The translations under genes and the position numbers were made by a program. A stretch of DNA of 64,000 nucleotides from Brevibacillus massiliensis. Lineage in GTDB: Bacteria > Bacillota > Bacilli > Brevibacillales > Brevibacillaceae. The DNA lies in NCBI RefSeq assembly GCF_000311785.1, contig NZ_HE978535.1:571922-635921 (forward strand). The letters are read 5' to 3'. A model generated the notes under the pieces. The model did no database searches and was not told the DNA's origin. It saw only the letters and a program-made list of their open reading frames with translations. Each line of letters opens with the position of its first letter. The first letter of the stretch is position 1. Below are positions 17,583 through 26,959 of this stretch, piece after piece.

Positions 17583-17631
17583 ATTATATCTGGCATACTG
17601 AAATCTGTTCTGTTTTATCTGATCTGTTCTG
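17583..17631. promoter_or_regulatory. MocR operator: direct repeats between divergent promoters
   Basis: ATCTGTTCTG occurs twice in the same orientation (17603-17612 and 17622-17631), 19 bases apart, with a partial ATCTG copy between (17617-17621). The minus-strand -10 TATAAT of the regulator gene is at 17588-17583, and the first repeat covers the matching -35 position. Direct repeats spaced about two helical turns are typical MocR sites. Confidence 0.65.
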
Positions 17632-17669
17632 CTCCAGTCCGCATATGATGAAGAAAAGGAGGAGTAGAA

Positions 17670-18583
17670 ATGGTACTGTTCAATTATTTCCTGATGTGTC
17701 TGATTTTCGGAACGACATTTTTGGCCATTAAGCTGGGAATTGATGCGGGCGCATCGCCCTTTTTCTCAGCCGGCATTCGTTTTTTTCTGGCAGGTTTCAC
17801 TCTGTTTTTGGTGATGGCGTGGAGAAAAAGGCCCGTGTATCGCTTCTTTTCTGCAAGGAAATGTTCCTGACAGGGCTCGGCTTAACCTTTGGGGTGTTTG
17901 CCACCTTGTACTGGGCAGAACAGTATTTGAGCTCCGGGATTGCAGCAGTCTTATCGGCAACGGCTCCGCTGATGATTCTGCTGCTTCAGACCGGCATATC
18001 TCGTCAAAGGCTCTCGGCTACATCCTGGGCAGGCTGCCTCGTTGGATTTACTGGCGTGATGCTGCTGCTTTTACCCGGCGCAGCCATTTCGTTTAACAAA
18101 TTTTGGATGTACGGATGTTTGGCTGTCCTGTTGGGCCAGGTCTTTTTTTCTGCCGGTACCGTATATTCCCGTCGCGTGATTCAACGGTTTCAGGATACGT
18201 CTCCGATCTCCTTGAATGCAGCGCAGATGATGTATGGCGGAGGGATGCTTCTTGTTTTATCGTTGTTTACGGAACAGGTGCACATCGAATCCATGCTGAC
18301 CCTAAAAGCAGTCCTTTCGCTTTTATACTTAATCGTTGTCGGTTCCATGTTGGGGCACACGATTTTCTATTGGCTCGTAGCCAAGACCAATCCTGTATTT
18401 CCATCCACTTGGCTTTATATCTCTCCATTGATTTCCCTTTGCTTGGGGGTCCTATTGTATAACGAGCCGCTTACATTGTTGTCTTTGGCAGGGGGGATCA
18501 CCATTATTATCGGAATCGTGCTGGTCAATATGGATAACTTGAGGCAGCTGGTGGACAAAAAACAAGCATATGGAGTAAAGTGA
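17670..18583 (+). pseudogene. EamA/DMT-family exporter, single frameshift
   Basis: The first frame (17670-17870) encodes the N-terminal two membrane segments (NYFLMCLIFGTTFLAIKLG...). The second frame takes over around 17850-17858 (KEMFLTGLGLTFGVFATLYW) and continues to 18583 with the rest of a ten-segment EamA transporter (two EamA repeats, ~300 aa). A one-base shift joins them perfectly. The ribosome binding site AAGGAGGAG is intact. It is either a recent loss of function or a sequencing/assembly error. Probable cargo would be an amino acid or amine, judged from the divergent MocR gene. Confidence 0.85.
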
Positions 18584-18690
18584 GCGAGGCGATAGCGGGG
18601 CTTGTGTCAAGTACCCTTTCCGGAGGGCGCCTTCAGATGTTGCGAACGTCTTCCTATCGGGCTTCGATAAGCCAAACGTCCTGAAATGGA

Positions 18691-18733
18691 ACATACCTGA
18701 GCCGTGTTCCATACAGGGCTCAGGTATGTTTTG
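18691..18733. terminator. Bidirectional terminator after the EamA gene
   Basis: ACATACCTGAGCC and GGCTCAGGTATGT form a perfect 13-bp stem followed by TTTT on the plus strand. It lies between convergent genes ending at 18583 (+) and 18774 (-). Confidence 0.9.
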
Positions 18734-18773
18734 ATTCGTCACAGTCCCAGGCTGCCGCTGCAAAATTCGACGT

Positions 18774-19709
18774 TTACGATCCTTTTGGCACCGCATTTTC
18801 CTTCTGATAAGCGGACATCCAGGCCGGAAAACCATGGACCGCAATCCCACGGAACCCATCGTATTTCTCAAGCTGATCTTTTGTTATGGCCAGCTCTTCT
18901 TCCATCTTGCGGGAACCTTCTTCATGGAATGTGGTTTTATTGCCTTCCCTGCTCTTGGAAATGTCTACGCCGACGATCACCGATTTCCCCAGGGAAGACG
19001 CCTCCTTCACGGCTTCGAGCGCATTGGCGACGATCCCGTCATCGCCCAGGGCAGTGTCCCGGTAGTCCATCAGAACAAGGGTGTTGAACCGCTTCAGGAT
19101 CCACTTGCTGAGGTAATAGTCTTGGTAACCGGGAATTTCAATCTTGTTGGCCCAAAACGGAAGATCGAACGAGACCTCCAATGGCTCAGGCGACTGTACT
19201 TCCCTCGCGATGTACTCCATGTTAGACAGCCATTCCTCCAGCGTATGATCCTGGTCGCTCTTCCATTCCGGCAAGAGGTACGGCTCGATGTCCAGGTGAA
19301 TGCCGGAAAACCGCTCATCCTCCTCGACGTTCGTGTTGTAACTTTCCACCCATTCGATAAACTCCTGAATGTACGGGCGGTTGCTCTTCAGTCCCCAGGA
19401 AGGATCGCCCCCAAGAGCCTCTACCCGGATCCCTTGATGGGATGCCGCTTTGATAAAACGTGCATATTCTTTCGCAGGCACATTCTGACGGTCGACATAC
19501 AAGTATAGATTTGTTACGTCATTTTGTTTCAGGAAGGCAATGATTTCTTCCCGATCGCTCATGATGGACGGCGTATCCCAGATCCAAGTCCCTTTGTGTG
19601 CAGGTGGGCTTTGAGCGAAATACGCTATGAGAAGCGCTGTGAAGATGCCGGCAACAACACAGCAGCCCGTCCAAAACAGCCACATCTTACTCGGAAAAAA
19701 CCTTTGCAA
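18774..19709 (-). CDS. Membrane-anchored TIM-barrel glycosidase-like protein
   Basis: This ~311-aa protein has an N-terminal membrane anchor (WTGCCVVAGIFTALLIAYFA, residues ~13-32) and an outside domain that looks like a TIM barrel: GTWIWDTPSI, NLYLYVDRQ, IRVEALGGDPSWG, GIHLDIEPYLLPEW (a DxE pair as in GH18-like enzymes), LVLMDYRD, and IVGVDIS. I do not recognise a named family; a secreted polysaccharide hydrolase or lyase role is inferred from fold and location. The start is uncertain: the frame opens with TTG at 19709 and has no well-placed ribosome binding site. It is the last gene of the exopolysaccharide-type cluster, 88 bp behind the UDP-sugar dehydrogenase. Confidence 0.7.
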   Translation of the reverse strand: MQRFFPSKMWLFWTGCCVVAGIFTALLIAYFAQSPPAHKGTWIWDTPSIMSDREEIIAFLKQNDVTNLYLYVDRQNVPAKEYARFIKAASHQGIRVEALGGDPSWGLKSNRPYIQEFIEWVESYNTNVEEDERFSGIHLDIEPYLLPEWKSDQDHTLEEWLSNMEYIAREVQSPEPLEVSFDLPFWANKIEIPGYQDYYLSKWILKRFNTLVLMDYRDTALGDDGIVANALEAVKEASSLGKSVIVGVDISKSREGNKTTFHEEGSRKMEEELAITKDQLEKYDGFRGIAVHGFPAWMSAYQKENAVPKGS

Positions 19710-19796
19710 TCGCTGTTTGATACGATTACCCCCTTCTTCGCAGAGTGGTTTGCTGCATGGGAGATGCGGTTCCCGGTACCCGGCCTGGATACGGTA

Positions 19797-21176
19797 TTAC
19801 GCTCCTACATATACTTTTACTTTTCTTTCGGTTTTGGAGATGCCCGTCCCCAATTTATAGATGTTGTCCGACTTGATATCGGCAAAAGCGTTGCGGGTAT
19901 CGATGATCGGCACGCCCAAATCGGCCAATTCCTGGTAATCGAAGCTGCGATGGTTGGTGATCAGGACCATACAGTCATAGCTGGCGAATGCACAGCGATC
20001 GTATTTGACCGAGTGTACGACATTTCCCTGTGCATCCCGGAAAGAAGTGGCATGCGGATCGTAAAACTGCACCTTGGCTCCGCTCTCTTTGAACAACTCA
20101 TAGATTTCCAGGGCCGGAGACTCGCGTAGATCATCAATATCCGGTTTATACGCCATGCCCAGGATCAGCACCTTGGAATTGCGGATGGACTTAGCGTAAA
20201 TATTAAGTACTTGTGCGGCGCAATGCAACACATATTCTGGCATATTGTCATTGATCGATTGGGCCAACTCGATAAACTTGCTGTAGAAGCGGAATTCTTT
20301 TGCCTTCCAGGACAGGTACATCGGATCAAGCGGAATGCAGTGGCCCCCGATACCGGGACCTGGATAGAAAGGCATAAATCCAAAGGGTTTGGTGGAAGCT
20401 GCCCGGATGACCTCCCAAACATCGATCCCCATCTTGTCGCACATCATCGCCAATTCGTTCACGAACGCAATATTAATGCTCCTGAAAGTATTTTCCAACA
20501 GCTTGGACATTTCTGCCACCTTGGGAGAAGAGACGGGAACCACCGTCTGGACAACGCTGCTGTAGAGAAGCACCCCTAATTCCTTGCAGGCTTCCGTTGT
20601 ACCGCCGATCACTTTTGGCGTGTTGTACGTATTGAAGCTGCGGTTGCCCGGATCGACACGTTCCGGCGAGAAGCAGACGAAGAAGTCGACACCTGCAGTA
20701 AAACCTTGCGCCTCCAGCGGCAATTGAATCAGTTCTTCTGTTGTTCCCGGATAGGTTGTGCTTTCAAGTATGATCAATGTGCCTTTTTTCATATATTTTT
20801 TGATTTCGCTCACCACACTCTTGATGTAGGAGGTATCCGGGTCCTGATTGTCATTTAACGGAGTGGGTACACAAATGCTGATCGTATCGAGCTCCTGAAT
20901 TTGGCTGTAATCTGTGGTCGGGATAAACTTGCCGGAGCGAACAGCATGGGCAACTGCGGCGTCGGGAACATCTTGAATGTATGACTTGCCGCTGAGCAGG
21001 GACTCGACTTTCCGCTGATCCAAATCAATCCCATATAAGGTAAAGCCTCCCTTTACCATCTCCATGGCCAGCGGCAGGCCGACATAACCAAGTCCGATGA
21101 CCCCGATTTTTCCTGTTTTATTCTGCAGTTTTTCTTGTAAGGCGCGATAATAGTTCGTCTTCTTCATCTTCTTCAT
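19797..21176 (-). CDS. UDP-sugar 6-dehydrogenase (UDP-Glc/UDP-GlcNAc type)
   Basis: This NAD-dependent nucleotide-sugar dehydrogenase oxidises C6 of a UDP-hexose to a uronate in two steps. The ~459-aa product has the dinucleotide motif GVIGLGYVGLPLA (residues ~25-40), STTYPGTTEE, FSPERVDPGN and the catalytic Cys in GPGIGGHCIPLDP (around residue 280), then AYKPDIDDLRESPA. The sequence type is closest to the UDP-N-acetyl-hexosamine dehydrogenase branch (WbpA/TviB-like), but substrate cannot be fixed. The ATG at 21176 overlaps the stop of the receiver gene as ATGA, showing translational coupling; further Met codons at 21167 are possible. It supplies uronate precursors for the GT2 synthase. Confidence 0.92.
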   Translation of the reverse strand: MKKMKKTNYYRALQEKLQNKTGKIGVIGLGYVGLPLAMEMVKGGFTLYGIDLDQRKVESLLSGKSYIQDVPDAAVAHAVRSGKFIPTTDYSQIQELDTISICVPTPLNDNQDPDTSYIKSVVSEIKKYMKKGTLIILESTTYPGTTEELIQLPLEAQGFTAGVDFFVCFSPERVDPGNRSFNTYNTPKVIGGTTEACKELGVLLYSSVVQTVVPVSSPKVAEMSKLLENTFRSINIAFVNELAMMCDKMGIDVWEVIRAASTKPFGFMPFYPGPGIGGHCIPLDPMYLSWKAKEFRFYSKFIELAQSINDNMPEYVLHCAAQVLNIYAKSIRNSKVLILGMAYKPDIDDLRESPALEIYELFKESGAKVQFYDPHATSFRDAQGNVVHSVKYDRCAFASYDCMVLITNHRSFDYQELADLGVPIIDTRNAFADIKSDNIYKLGTGISKTERKVKVYVGA

Positions 21177-21985
21177 CTCCACTCACCAAGTTTTTTGATC
21201 CTCCACTGAAGTTCGGAGATTGAAAAGGGCTTCGTTACAAAATCGATGGCTCCCAGTTCAAACGAGCGGTTGAGATGATCGGCCAGCTGCTTGCCTGTCA
21301 GGACGATCACCTTCCCTTTGTTTGCGCTGGCCTTCGTGATCTTATTGATCAATTGATACCCGTCTACGATCGGCAGATTCAATTCCGTTATGACCAGATC
21401 AGGCACCGCTTCCGAATAGATCGCCAGCGCTTCAGCGCCATCCTTGGCCTCGTACACCGTGTATCCTTCCAGTTCCAGATGCAGTCTGACGAACTCGCGA
21501 ACCACCTCGTCCGTGTCAACAATCAGGATGGAAGAAATCCCTTGATGGGCAGGCTGCTCGATGAACAGACGAATCTCCTTTTCTTCCCCTCGGGCCTTGG
21601 CAGCCAGCTCGATTAATTGCGATACCGTGCTCTCAGTCGGTTCCCCGCATTCAGGGAAACTGGCAACGACCAGTTGTCCTTGGAGAAGGCCGTGGTTTTC
21701 GAGGAAGTCTTTTACGATTAAAGAAGTATAGTGGGTCGCGGCAAATTTGCGTTCCTCCAAAATCATCGCAAAGACCATGTTGTGATCGTCGAACAGGTAT
21801 TTGGCTGCAAGCTCGGTTTCGCTCTGGCTCACAAAGGATTCCAACTGATCCAGAGTCTGTTGATTGATGTTGGCAGATGGCGCCAAGATCACTCCGCACG
21901 GTTGGTGACGATCACGGATCACATGGGTCATCTGCAAAAGCTGCCGGGTCAATTCACCATGCCTGTCCCGAATAAAAACCGCCAT
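21173..21985 (-). CDS. Pseudo-receiver protein with Glu in place of phosphoacceptor Asp
   Basis: This 270-aa protein has an N-terminal ~140-residue domain of uncertain type (GVILAPSANI, FDDHNMVFAMILEE and VVASFPECG-TESTV resemble the core strands of a degenerate GGDEF domain, an inference) and a C-terminal response-regulator receiver (residues ~151-268). The receiver keeps the acidic pair (D157, D159), Thr230 and Lys252, but the phospho-Asp position is Glu201 (VITELNLP). It should therefore be permanently active-like rather than phosphorylated. There is no DNA-binding domain. It is placed between the GT2 synthase and the UDP-sugar dehydrogenase, suggesting a regulatory subunit for polymer synthesis. 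AAAGGAG supports the start at 21985. Confidence 0.8.
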   Translation of the reverse strand: MAVFIRDRHGELTRQLLQMTHVIRDRHQPCGVILAPSANINQQTLDQLESFVSQSETELAAKYLFDDHNMVFAMILEERKFAATHYTSLIVKDFLENHGLLQGQLVVASFPECGEPTESTVSQLIELAAKARGEEKEIRLFIEQPAHQGISSILIVDTDEVVREFVRLHLELEGYTVYEAKDGAEALAIYSEAVPDLVITELNLPIVDGYQLINKITKASANKGKVIVLTGKQLADHLNRSFELGAIDFVTKPFSISELQWRIKKLGEWR

Positions 21986-22011
21986 GCTGACCACTCCTTT
22001 TCGTAGGCTGG

Positions 22012-23460
22012 TTATTTGTTAAACCTGGTTCTGACCATCGTCCCCCAGGTATTGTTGTTGCGCAGATAGTCGATGTGGCCGAGGAATCTCCACAGCACTC
22101 CGAGCTGCCGGTACCCCAGGAACATCAGGAAGGAATACAACAGCATCTTGTTTAGATCGCTGAGTCTGGGATAGCGACTAAAGGCGGCTTCCTCGATAAA
22201 CAGAGCGCCAAGACTAAGGATGAAACAGGAAAAGAAGTTTACCAGGGCAAAGACGACCAGCGTTTGCCAATCCGTCATGTTCAACAGCCAATACCCGAGA
22301 ATGGCGAGCAGCCCGGTTATGCGGACATAAGGATTCAACGTCTCAAAGAGAATGTTATAGGGCAAGGTCAGCAAACCGAAGACCTTGTATTTGGGCCGGA
22401 ACACCATGTGGATTCCTTCCTCGATCATGTTCTTCAAATTTCCGCGGCCCCAGCGTTTCCGCTGGCTGCTGAGGATGCGGTACGTATCTGGCGCCTGTGT
22501 CCAGCATACCGCGTCCGGGCAAAAGGCTACGCGATACGGGATCTTGTTCTCCAGGCAGTACCGGTGCAGCTTGATCACGATATTCATGTCCTCACCGGGA
22601 TACCCGCCCCGGTAGCCTTTGACGGCAATGACCTTATCCTTTTGGAAAACCCCGAAGGCACCCGATACGATGATCAGGCCGTTAATGGCGCTCCAGCCAA
22701 TCCGTCCGCCCAGAAACGCTTTGATGTATTCCACGTTTTGCAGAGCGGGAAGCAATTTTTTGGGGAACCTGACATTTTTTACAATTCCATCTTCCACCGT
22801 GCAGCTGTTTACGATTCGCACATTGCCCCCTACTGCCACGGTATCTTCGGGATTTTCCAAATACACTCTGGCAATTCGCGTCAAGGCATCTTTTTCCAGC
22901 AGGGAATCCGCATCGATCGTAGAGATCAGCGGATAGTGTGACAGGTTAATCCCGGCGTTCAGCGAGTCTGCCTTACCGCCGTTTTCCTTATCGATGAAGT
23001 ACAGAGTCGGGTATTCCGGGTTGTAATAGATCCCTCTTACCTTCTCCGTCTGGATGTGATCGGCCACGATCGGATTGATCTTTTCCAATTTGAATTCATC
23101 GACCATCACTTGGAAGGTATTATCCGTTGAACCGTCATTGATGACGATTACTTCATATTTCGGATAGTTGAGGGCCAAGAGGGATCGGACGTTTTCGATG
23201 ATCGTAAGTTCCTCGTTGTAAGCGGGCACTAACAAGGACACCGCGGGGAGATGCTTGGAGCCCGACAGCTTCTTGATGCGGTTGTACTGAATCCCTCTTT
23301 TGAGCGGGAACGTCTGGCGAATTGACAGGGCAAAGATCAAGTAATAGATCAGTGTAATGACAACGACGTAGTACATGGCAAAATAGCCGTACCCGAGCAG
23401 CAACTCTCGCAGGAAATGGAGCCATGAATCTGTTTGCAGGTAATACTCGATGAACTTCAT
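22012..23460 (-). CDS. Processive GT2 polysaccharide synthase (IcaA/HasA-like)
   Basis: This 482-aa membrane glycosyltransferase has one N-terminal membrane segment (residues ~25-48), a cytosolic GT-A domain and three or four C-terminal segments. It shows the processive set: SLLVPAYNEE, VINDGSTDNT (Asp109), TIDADSLL (D183-A-D185), PGEDMNI and SSQRKRWGRG (the QxxRW-type motif). This is the architecture of poly-N-acetylglucosamine, hyaluronan and cellulose synthases, which polymerise from UDP-sugars and extrude the chain. With a UDP-sugar dehydrogenase beside it, a uronate-containing polymer is plausible. AGGAGG precedes the start. Confidence 0.92.
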   Translation of the reverse strand: MKFIEYYLQTDSWLHFLRELLLGYGYFAMYYVVVITLIYYLIFALSIRQTFPLKRGIQYNRIKKLSGSKHLPAVSLLVPAYNEELTIIENVRSLLALNYPKYEVIVINDGSTDNTFQVMVDEFKLEKINPIVADHIQTEKVRGIYYNPEYPTLYFIDKENGGKADSLNAGINLSHYPLISTIDADSLLEKDALTRIARVYLENPEDTVAVGGNVRIVNSCTVEDGIVKNVRFPKKLLPALQNVEYIKAFLGGRIGWSAINGLIIVSGAFGVFQKDKVIAVKGYRGGYPGEDMNIVIKLHRYCLENKIPYRVAFCPDAVCWTQAPDTYRILSSQRKRWGRGNLKNMIEEGIHMVFRPKYKVFGLLTLPYNILFETLNPYVRITGLLAILGYWLLNMTDWQTLVVFALVNFFSCFILSLGALFIEEAAFSRYPRLSDLNKMLLYSFLMFLGYRQLGVLWRFLGHIDYLRNNNTWGTMVRTRFNK

Positions 23461-23481
23461 GTTTGCCGTCCTCCTAATGAA

Positions 23482-24654
23482 CTACACGACACGATAGATT
23501 CGGTTCTTTTTGCCGAGAGTCTTTTCGTAGGCGTACAACAGTGCGTTATAGCGTGTCAGTTTGTCCAAATCGTGGGGCTCGGTCGATAAATGCTTGATTT
23601 CTTCCTCGATAATTCCTTGGAGCCATTCGCCTTTTTCCTGCCCCCTGTACGCCAAAGCGCCGGTACAAAGCGCGGATATTCCTGTTTGACCGAGATTGAT
23701 CAAGGCGATCGCACTGGCGTGAACCACACGTTTGTCCTCATCCTGTAACGAATCTTTCAGCGCGTTTACGAAGGATTCGTTTCGCAGCGTCGATAATGCT
23801 TGAATCGTCAAGAGGCGGATTTCTCCATTCGCATGGTGGAGCAGCTTGTGTACGACATTTTTCGGAAAGAAAGGGGATGAGTTGAGATACAATTCTACTG
23901 CCCGCACCTGGATCTCTTCCCGTTCATGGTCGATCAACCGGTAGGCGGCAGACGCTACGCCAGGGCTGCTGTATTCTTTCAAACCGGTTAATCCGATCAT
24001 GATCAGAGTCGGGTGTTCTTCCTGGACAAACTCGGTAAAAAGGGCAAATTGATCGATATCGGACTCCTGGATGATGTCTACCAACAGATCGTGGAATCCT
24101 TTCTCGTGTTTTAACAGGCTGCGCACCATTTGTTTGACATCGTGCTCATCGCGGGCGCATTTTGCCACAGCGCGGGCGATGACAAAGAGAGAGGAATCGT
24201 GCTTGTGCTGGCGCAGCATTTTTAGCAGCAGCGGTACCGCTTCTCCCACTCTCATACAGCCCAGATGATACGCAGCGTCTACTTTTGCCCGGTAAGAACC
24301 GCTGCCGAGGCGCTGCATGTGGTATTCGATCAGTCCCAAGTCTTCACAAAGAAGCGTAAGCTTTTGCCGCTGCTTTGTGTCGGTAAAGGACTCGATCATA
24401 TCATTGAGCCAGTCTTGCAAAAAGCCGCGTTCCACCTGACTCATCGGGATGTTGGGCAAGCGCAGGCGCTCTTCACTGTGAAGATGGGCCTGGATGTATG
24501 TCAGATAGTCTTTGAATTTGATCTGGAATTGGTCGAATGCCCGCCTCGTCTTCACTTCCTTCAGCTTCATTGCGTAGACCACGACCATAAAAATCGCGTT
24601 ACATGCAACGAGAACATACAAGATGTTGATCGCTATGTTGGTTGAGGTAATCAC
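23482..24654 (-). CDS. HEAT-repeat protein with N-terminal membrane anchor
   Basis: This ~390-aa protein has one N-terminal membrane segment (IAINILYVLVACNAIFMVVVYAM) and a cytosolic, all-helical body of HEAT-like repeats. Repeat units can be seen around AKVDAAYHLGCMRVGEAVPLLLKML, IQVRAVELYLNSS, IRLLTIQALSTLRNESFVNALKDSL and RVVHASAIALINLG. The GTG at 24654 has AAGGAG eight bases upstream and is preferred over the longer frame. It lies 22 bp ahead of the GT2 synthase. HEAT arrays are scaffolds, so it may tether or assemble the synthase complex; that is inference. Membrane-anchored HEAT proteins next to GT2 synthases are not part of the classical ica, has or bcs sets. Confidence 0.85.
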   Translation of the reverse strand: MITSTNIAINILYVLVACNAIFMVVVYAMKLKEVKTRRAFDQFQIKFKDYLTYIQAHLHSEERLRLPNIPMSQVERGFLQDWLNDMIESFTDTKQRQKLTLLCEDLGLIEYHMQRLGSGSYRAKVDAAYHLGCMRVGEAVPLLLKMLRQHKHDSSLFVIARAVAKCARDEHDVKQMVRSLLKHEKGFHDLLVDIIQESDIDQFALFTEFVQEEHPTLIMIGLTGLKEYSSPGVASAAYRLIDHEREEIQVRAVELYLNSSPFFPKNVVHKLLHHANGEIRLLTIQALSTLRNESFVNALKDSLQDEDKRVVHASAIALINLGQTGISALCTGALAYRGQEKGEWLQGIIEEEIKHLSTEPHDLDKLTRYNALLYAYEKTLGKKNRIYRVV

Positions 24655-24739
24655 ACAACGAACTCCTTCCTTCACTCCCACCTGTAAAAGATAGGTGTCC
24701 GAGCTTGCCGCAGCCTTTTTGCGTCAAGCCCGAACGCTT

Positions 24740-26959
24740 TTATTTCTTTACGGGTTGATCCACTTCACGCATGGCTTTCTGCATGATGTAGTAACTCTGT
24801 TTGGGCCGCTCGACGTATTTGACATCCACGTCTTCCCAGCTCTTCCATGTGTAAAGCGGCAGTTTGGATACCGGATAGGGTGCGTCTCCTTCCAACCCGA
24901 TCACTTCCTTGGCAGCCTTATCCACGATCCAGGGAACGATGCGAATCCCCTTCACCTGGGTCGATGCAAATTGCTTGCCGTCGGTATGATCGTAATTGAT
25001 CACGCGCAGCGAGCTGGGGTCGCTAAAGCCAAGCAGCATCCATGGGATGCGAACCTCCAGAACATTTCCCCTCGCCTGCCACATCGCTTTGGAATTGTAA
25101 TCCGGCGCCGACGGATCGCTGTTTCCCCGGAGCAGATTGCCTACCTCTACGTCTTTGAACGGGTGGGCAGAACGGGAATCGGGATACTCCAGCAGGTAAT
25201 TGACCACCAGTTTCCACGGTTTGAATATGCCGGAGTCATCTTGCAGTTCTTTGCTGTCAAACATCGGATCCGCTGTTTGTTTGTACGTACGCGTATGGAA
25301 ATCGTAGTTGGAAGCAATCAACATCCTGCCCTGCTTCTCGTCCGTCAGCTCCAGCAGGGTTTCCAGGCCCTCATCCAGGGTCTTTCCGTAAAGCTGGGGC
25401 GCGTGGCGATTTCCGCCCGGCAGGGTGTCCATTCCGAAGTAAAGCGCCTGTTTTGCAGGGTCGAACCGTTGGGACAGCTTCGCCATGAGGTAGAGATAGC
25501 CCTCATCATGCGATACCCAGATTTCATCAAACCCGTCAAACTTCTGCTCGATTTTTTGCTTGTCGTCATCTCCGAGCTTGTCCCAATCGGAGGCGTCACC
25601 ATCGATGTGAATCTTGTCATCCTTGCTTGGGTACATGCCGAGGACGCCGAAGAAAGATTCGTTGGTCAGGGCGTTGTACCAATAAGCGCGGCGATCCGGG
25701 ATATCATAACGCATTGTATTCCACGTCTTTTTAAACCATTCGTCCTGCCAGGTAAAGAGTATGGCGCCGGAATACCCTGCATCATGGATTTGCCGGAACA
25801 TGTCCGCGTCCATTTCCCCTTGTTCCCGTTCGTCATGTCCGCCCTGATTGCGGCCCAGCATCCCCATGTGGGCGATTCCCTGGGAAGCCGGCACGCCGTA
25901 TTCCGTAATCATCACGGGAATGTCCTTGTGATAGTCTTTCAGCTTTTGAAGATAGGTTTTATAACTGTCTGCTTCTCCCCGATCATTTTTCATCGTCTGG
26001 AATGACTTGTCGAAAGTAAAGAAATCGGGATAGTAGGGGTAAACGTGGTAAGAAGCAAAATATCCCGCTTCCCAATTGACAGGTTCAATGTGAGTAGGAT
26101 CAACGCTCGCCATATCTTCCGCGACCAAGGGTTCCCCCGGATGCTCCAGCGGATCCGTCGTCACCCAATTGGAAAAGGCGATTGGATGCTGCCAGCCGTG
26201 TTTGGCCTCTGTTTTGGCCGTTACGTCAACCATCTCCGCCAGCCATTTTTCGAACGGGCTGGCCCCTGGCTTGCTTTGGAAGTAGATTCCTTTGTAGTCT
26301 GGAACGTCGGAATGCTTTTTGTTCGTATCTCTTACCATGAAGGGGTCCCATTCCGTGCCAATGATCCAGCCCATGAGGTAAGGACCGGCATTAAAGGCGT
26401 ACTTTCCGCTTGCTTTTCCCGAATGTTCGACGGATGGGATGTCTGCATTGCCGTACACAGCTTCCACGGCGTTTTCAATCTCTTTTGCGAACCTTTCTTT
26501 CAGCGCAGGATCGAAGGCGTCTCTGCCCGCGATCAGCTGTTCTTCTGGACTCCACACCCCTTGGATAAAGAAGAGCGGATGATCCTGATGCTTGGCATTG
26601 TAGCGGACCAGACTCTCGTAAAACTCCGGTTTTAAGATGGTGTAGACGCGGATGACGTTTGCCCCCATCTCCTGGATCATTTCAAACCATCGCTCGTAGT
26701 CGTCGTTTGAAATGGCCAGTTCTCCCGGAAAGTGTCCAGGGATCGTCGCTCCCATATTCACCCCTTTGGCAAAATAGGGTTTCCACGTCTGGTTGGTATA
26801 CTCTTCCATTTGCGAGCCATTTGCTTTGAATTTCACTTGAATGCCTGGACGAATTTCAGCACTTTCTACGTTTGCTGTTGGCGGCCATAGCCAGTAAACG
26901 CCGATGGCAGCTAGAATCGCCACAGCAAGCCCAAGTTTGGCAAGGCGGCTTTTGAACAT
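24740..26959 (-). CDS. Membrane-anchored clan GH-A-like glycosidase with beta-sandwich C-terminus
   Basis: This ~739-aa protein has an N-terminal anchor (LGLAVAILAAIGVYWLW) and then a TIM-barrel glycosidase-like domain (~50-470). The landmarks are YFAKGVNMGATIPG, ANVIRVYTILKPEFYE, GWIIGTEWDPF (candidate acid/base Glu), SYHVYPYYP and MITEYGVPAS (candidate nucleophile Glu). The C-terminal ~250 residues begin with IHIDGDASDWDKL and look like a CBM9/DOMON-type beta-sandwich, probably sugar-binding. The start at 26959 is chosen because it directly precedes the anchor and has GGAAGG upstream. It is the first gene of the polysaccharide operon. Cleavage or trimming of the exported polymer is an inference. 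Confidence 0.82.
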   Translation of the reverse strand: MFKSRLAKLGLAVAILAAIGVYWLWPPTANVESAEIRPGIQVKFKANGSQMEEYTNQTWKPYFAKGVNMGATIPGHFPGELAISNDDYERWFEMIQEMGANVIRVYTILKPEFYESLVRYNAKHQDHPLFFIQGVWSPEEQLIAGRDAFDPALKERFAKEIENAVEAVYGNADIPSVEHSGKASGKYAFNAGPYLMGWIIGTEWDPFMVRDTNKKHSDVPDYKGIYFQSKPGASPFEKWLAEMVDVTAKTEAKHGWQHPIAFSNWVTTDPLEHPGEPLVAEDMASVDPTHIEPVNWEAGYFASYHVYPYYPDFFTFDKSFQTMKNDRGEADSYKTYLQKLKDYHKDIPVMITEYGVPASQGIAHMGMLGRNQGGHDEREQGEMDADMFRQIHDAGYSGAILFTWQDEWFKKTWNTMRYDIPDRRAYWYNALTNESFFGVLGMYPSKDDKIHIDGDASDWDKLGDDDKQKIEQKFDGFDEIWVSHDEGYLYLMAKLSQRFDPAKQALYFGMDTLPGGNRHAPQLYGKTLDEGLETLLELTDEKQGRMLIASNYDFHTRTYKQTADPMFDSKELQDDSGIFKPWKLVVNYLLEYPDSRSAHPFKDVEVGNLLRGNSDPSAPDYNSKAMWQARGNVLEVRIPWMLLGFSDPSSLRVINYDHTDGKQFASTQVKGIRIVPWIVDKAAKEVIGLEGDAPYPVSKLPLYTWKSWEDVDVKYVERPKQSYYIMQKAMREVDQPVKK

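Noticed and set aside
24695-26005. 436-codon plus-strand open frame
   Set aside because: It lies fully antisense to the glycosidase-like gene, has no ribosome binding site and no protein-like motifs; it is a shadow of biased codon use.
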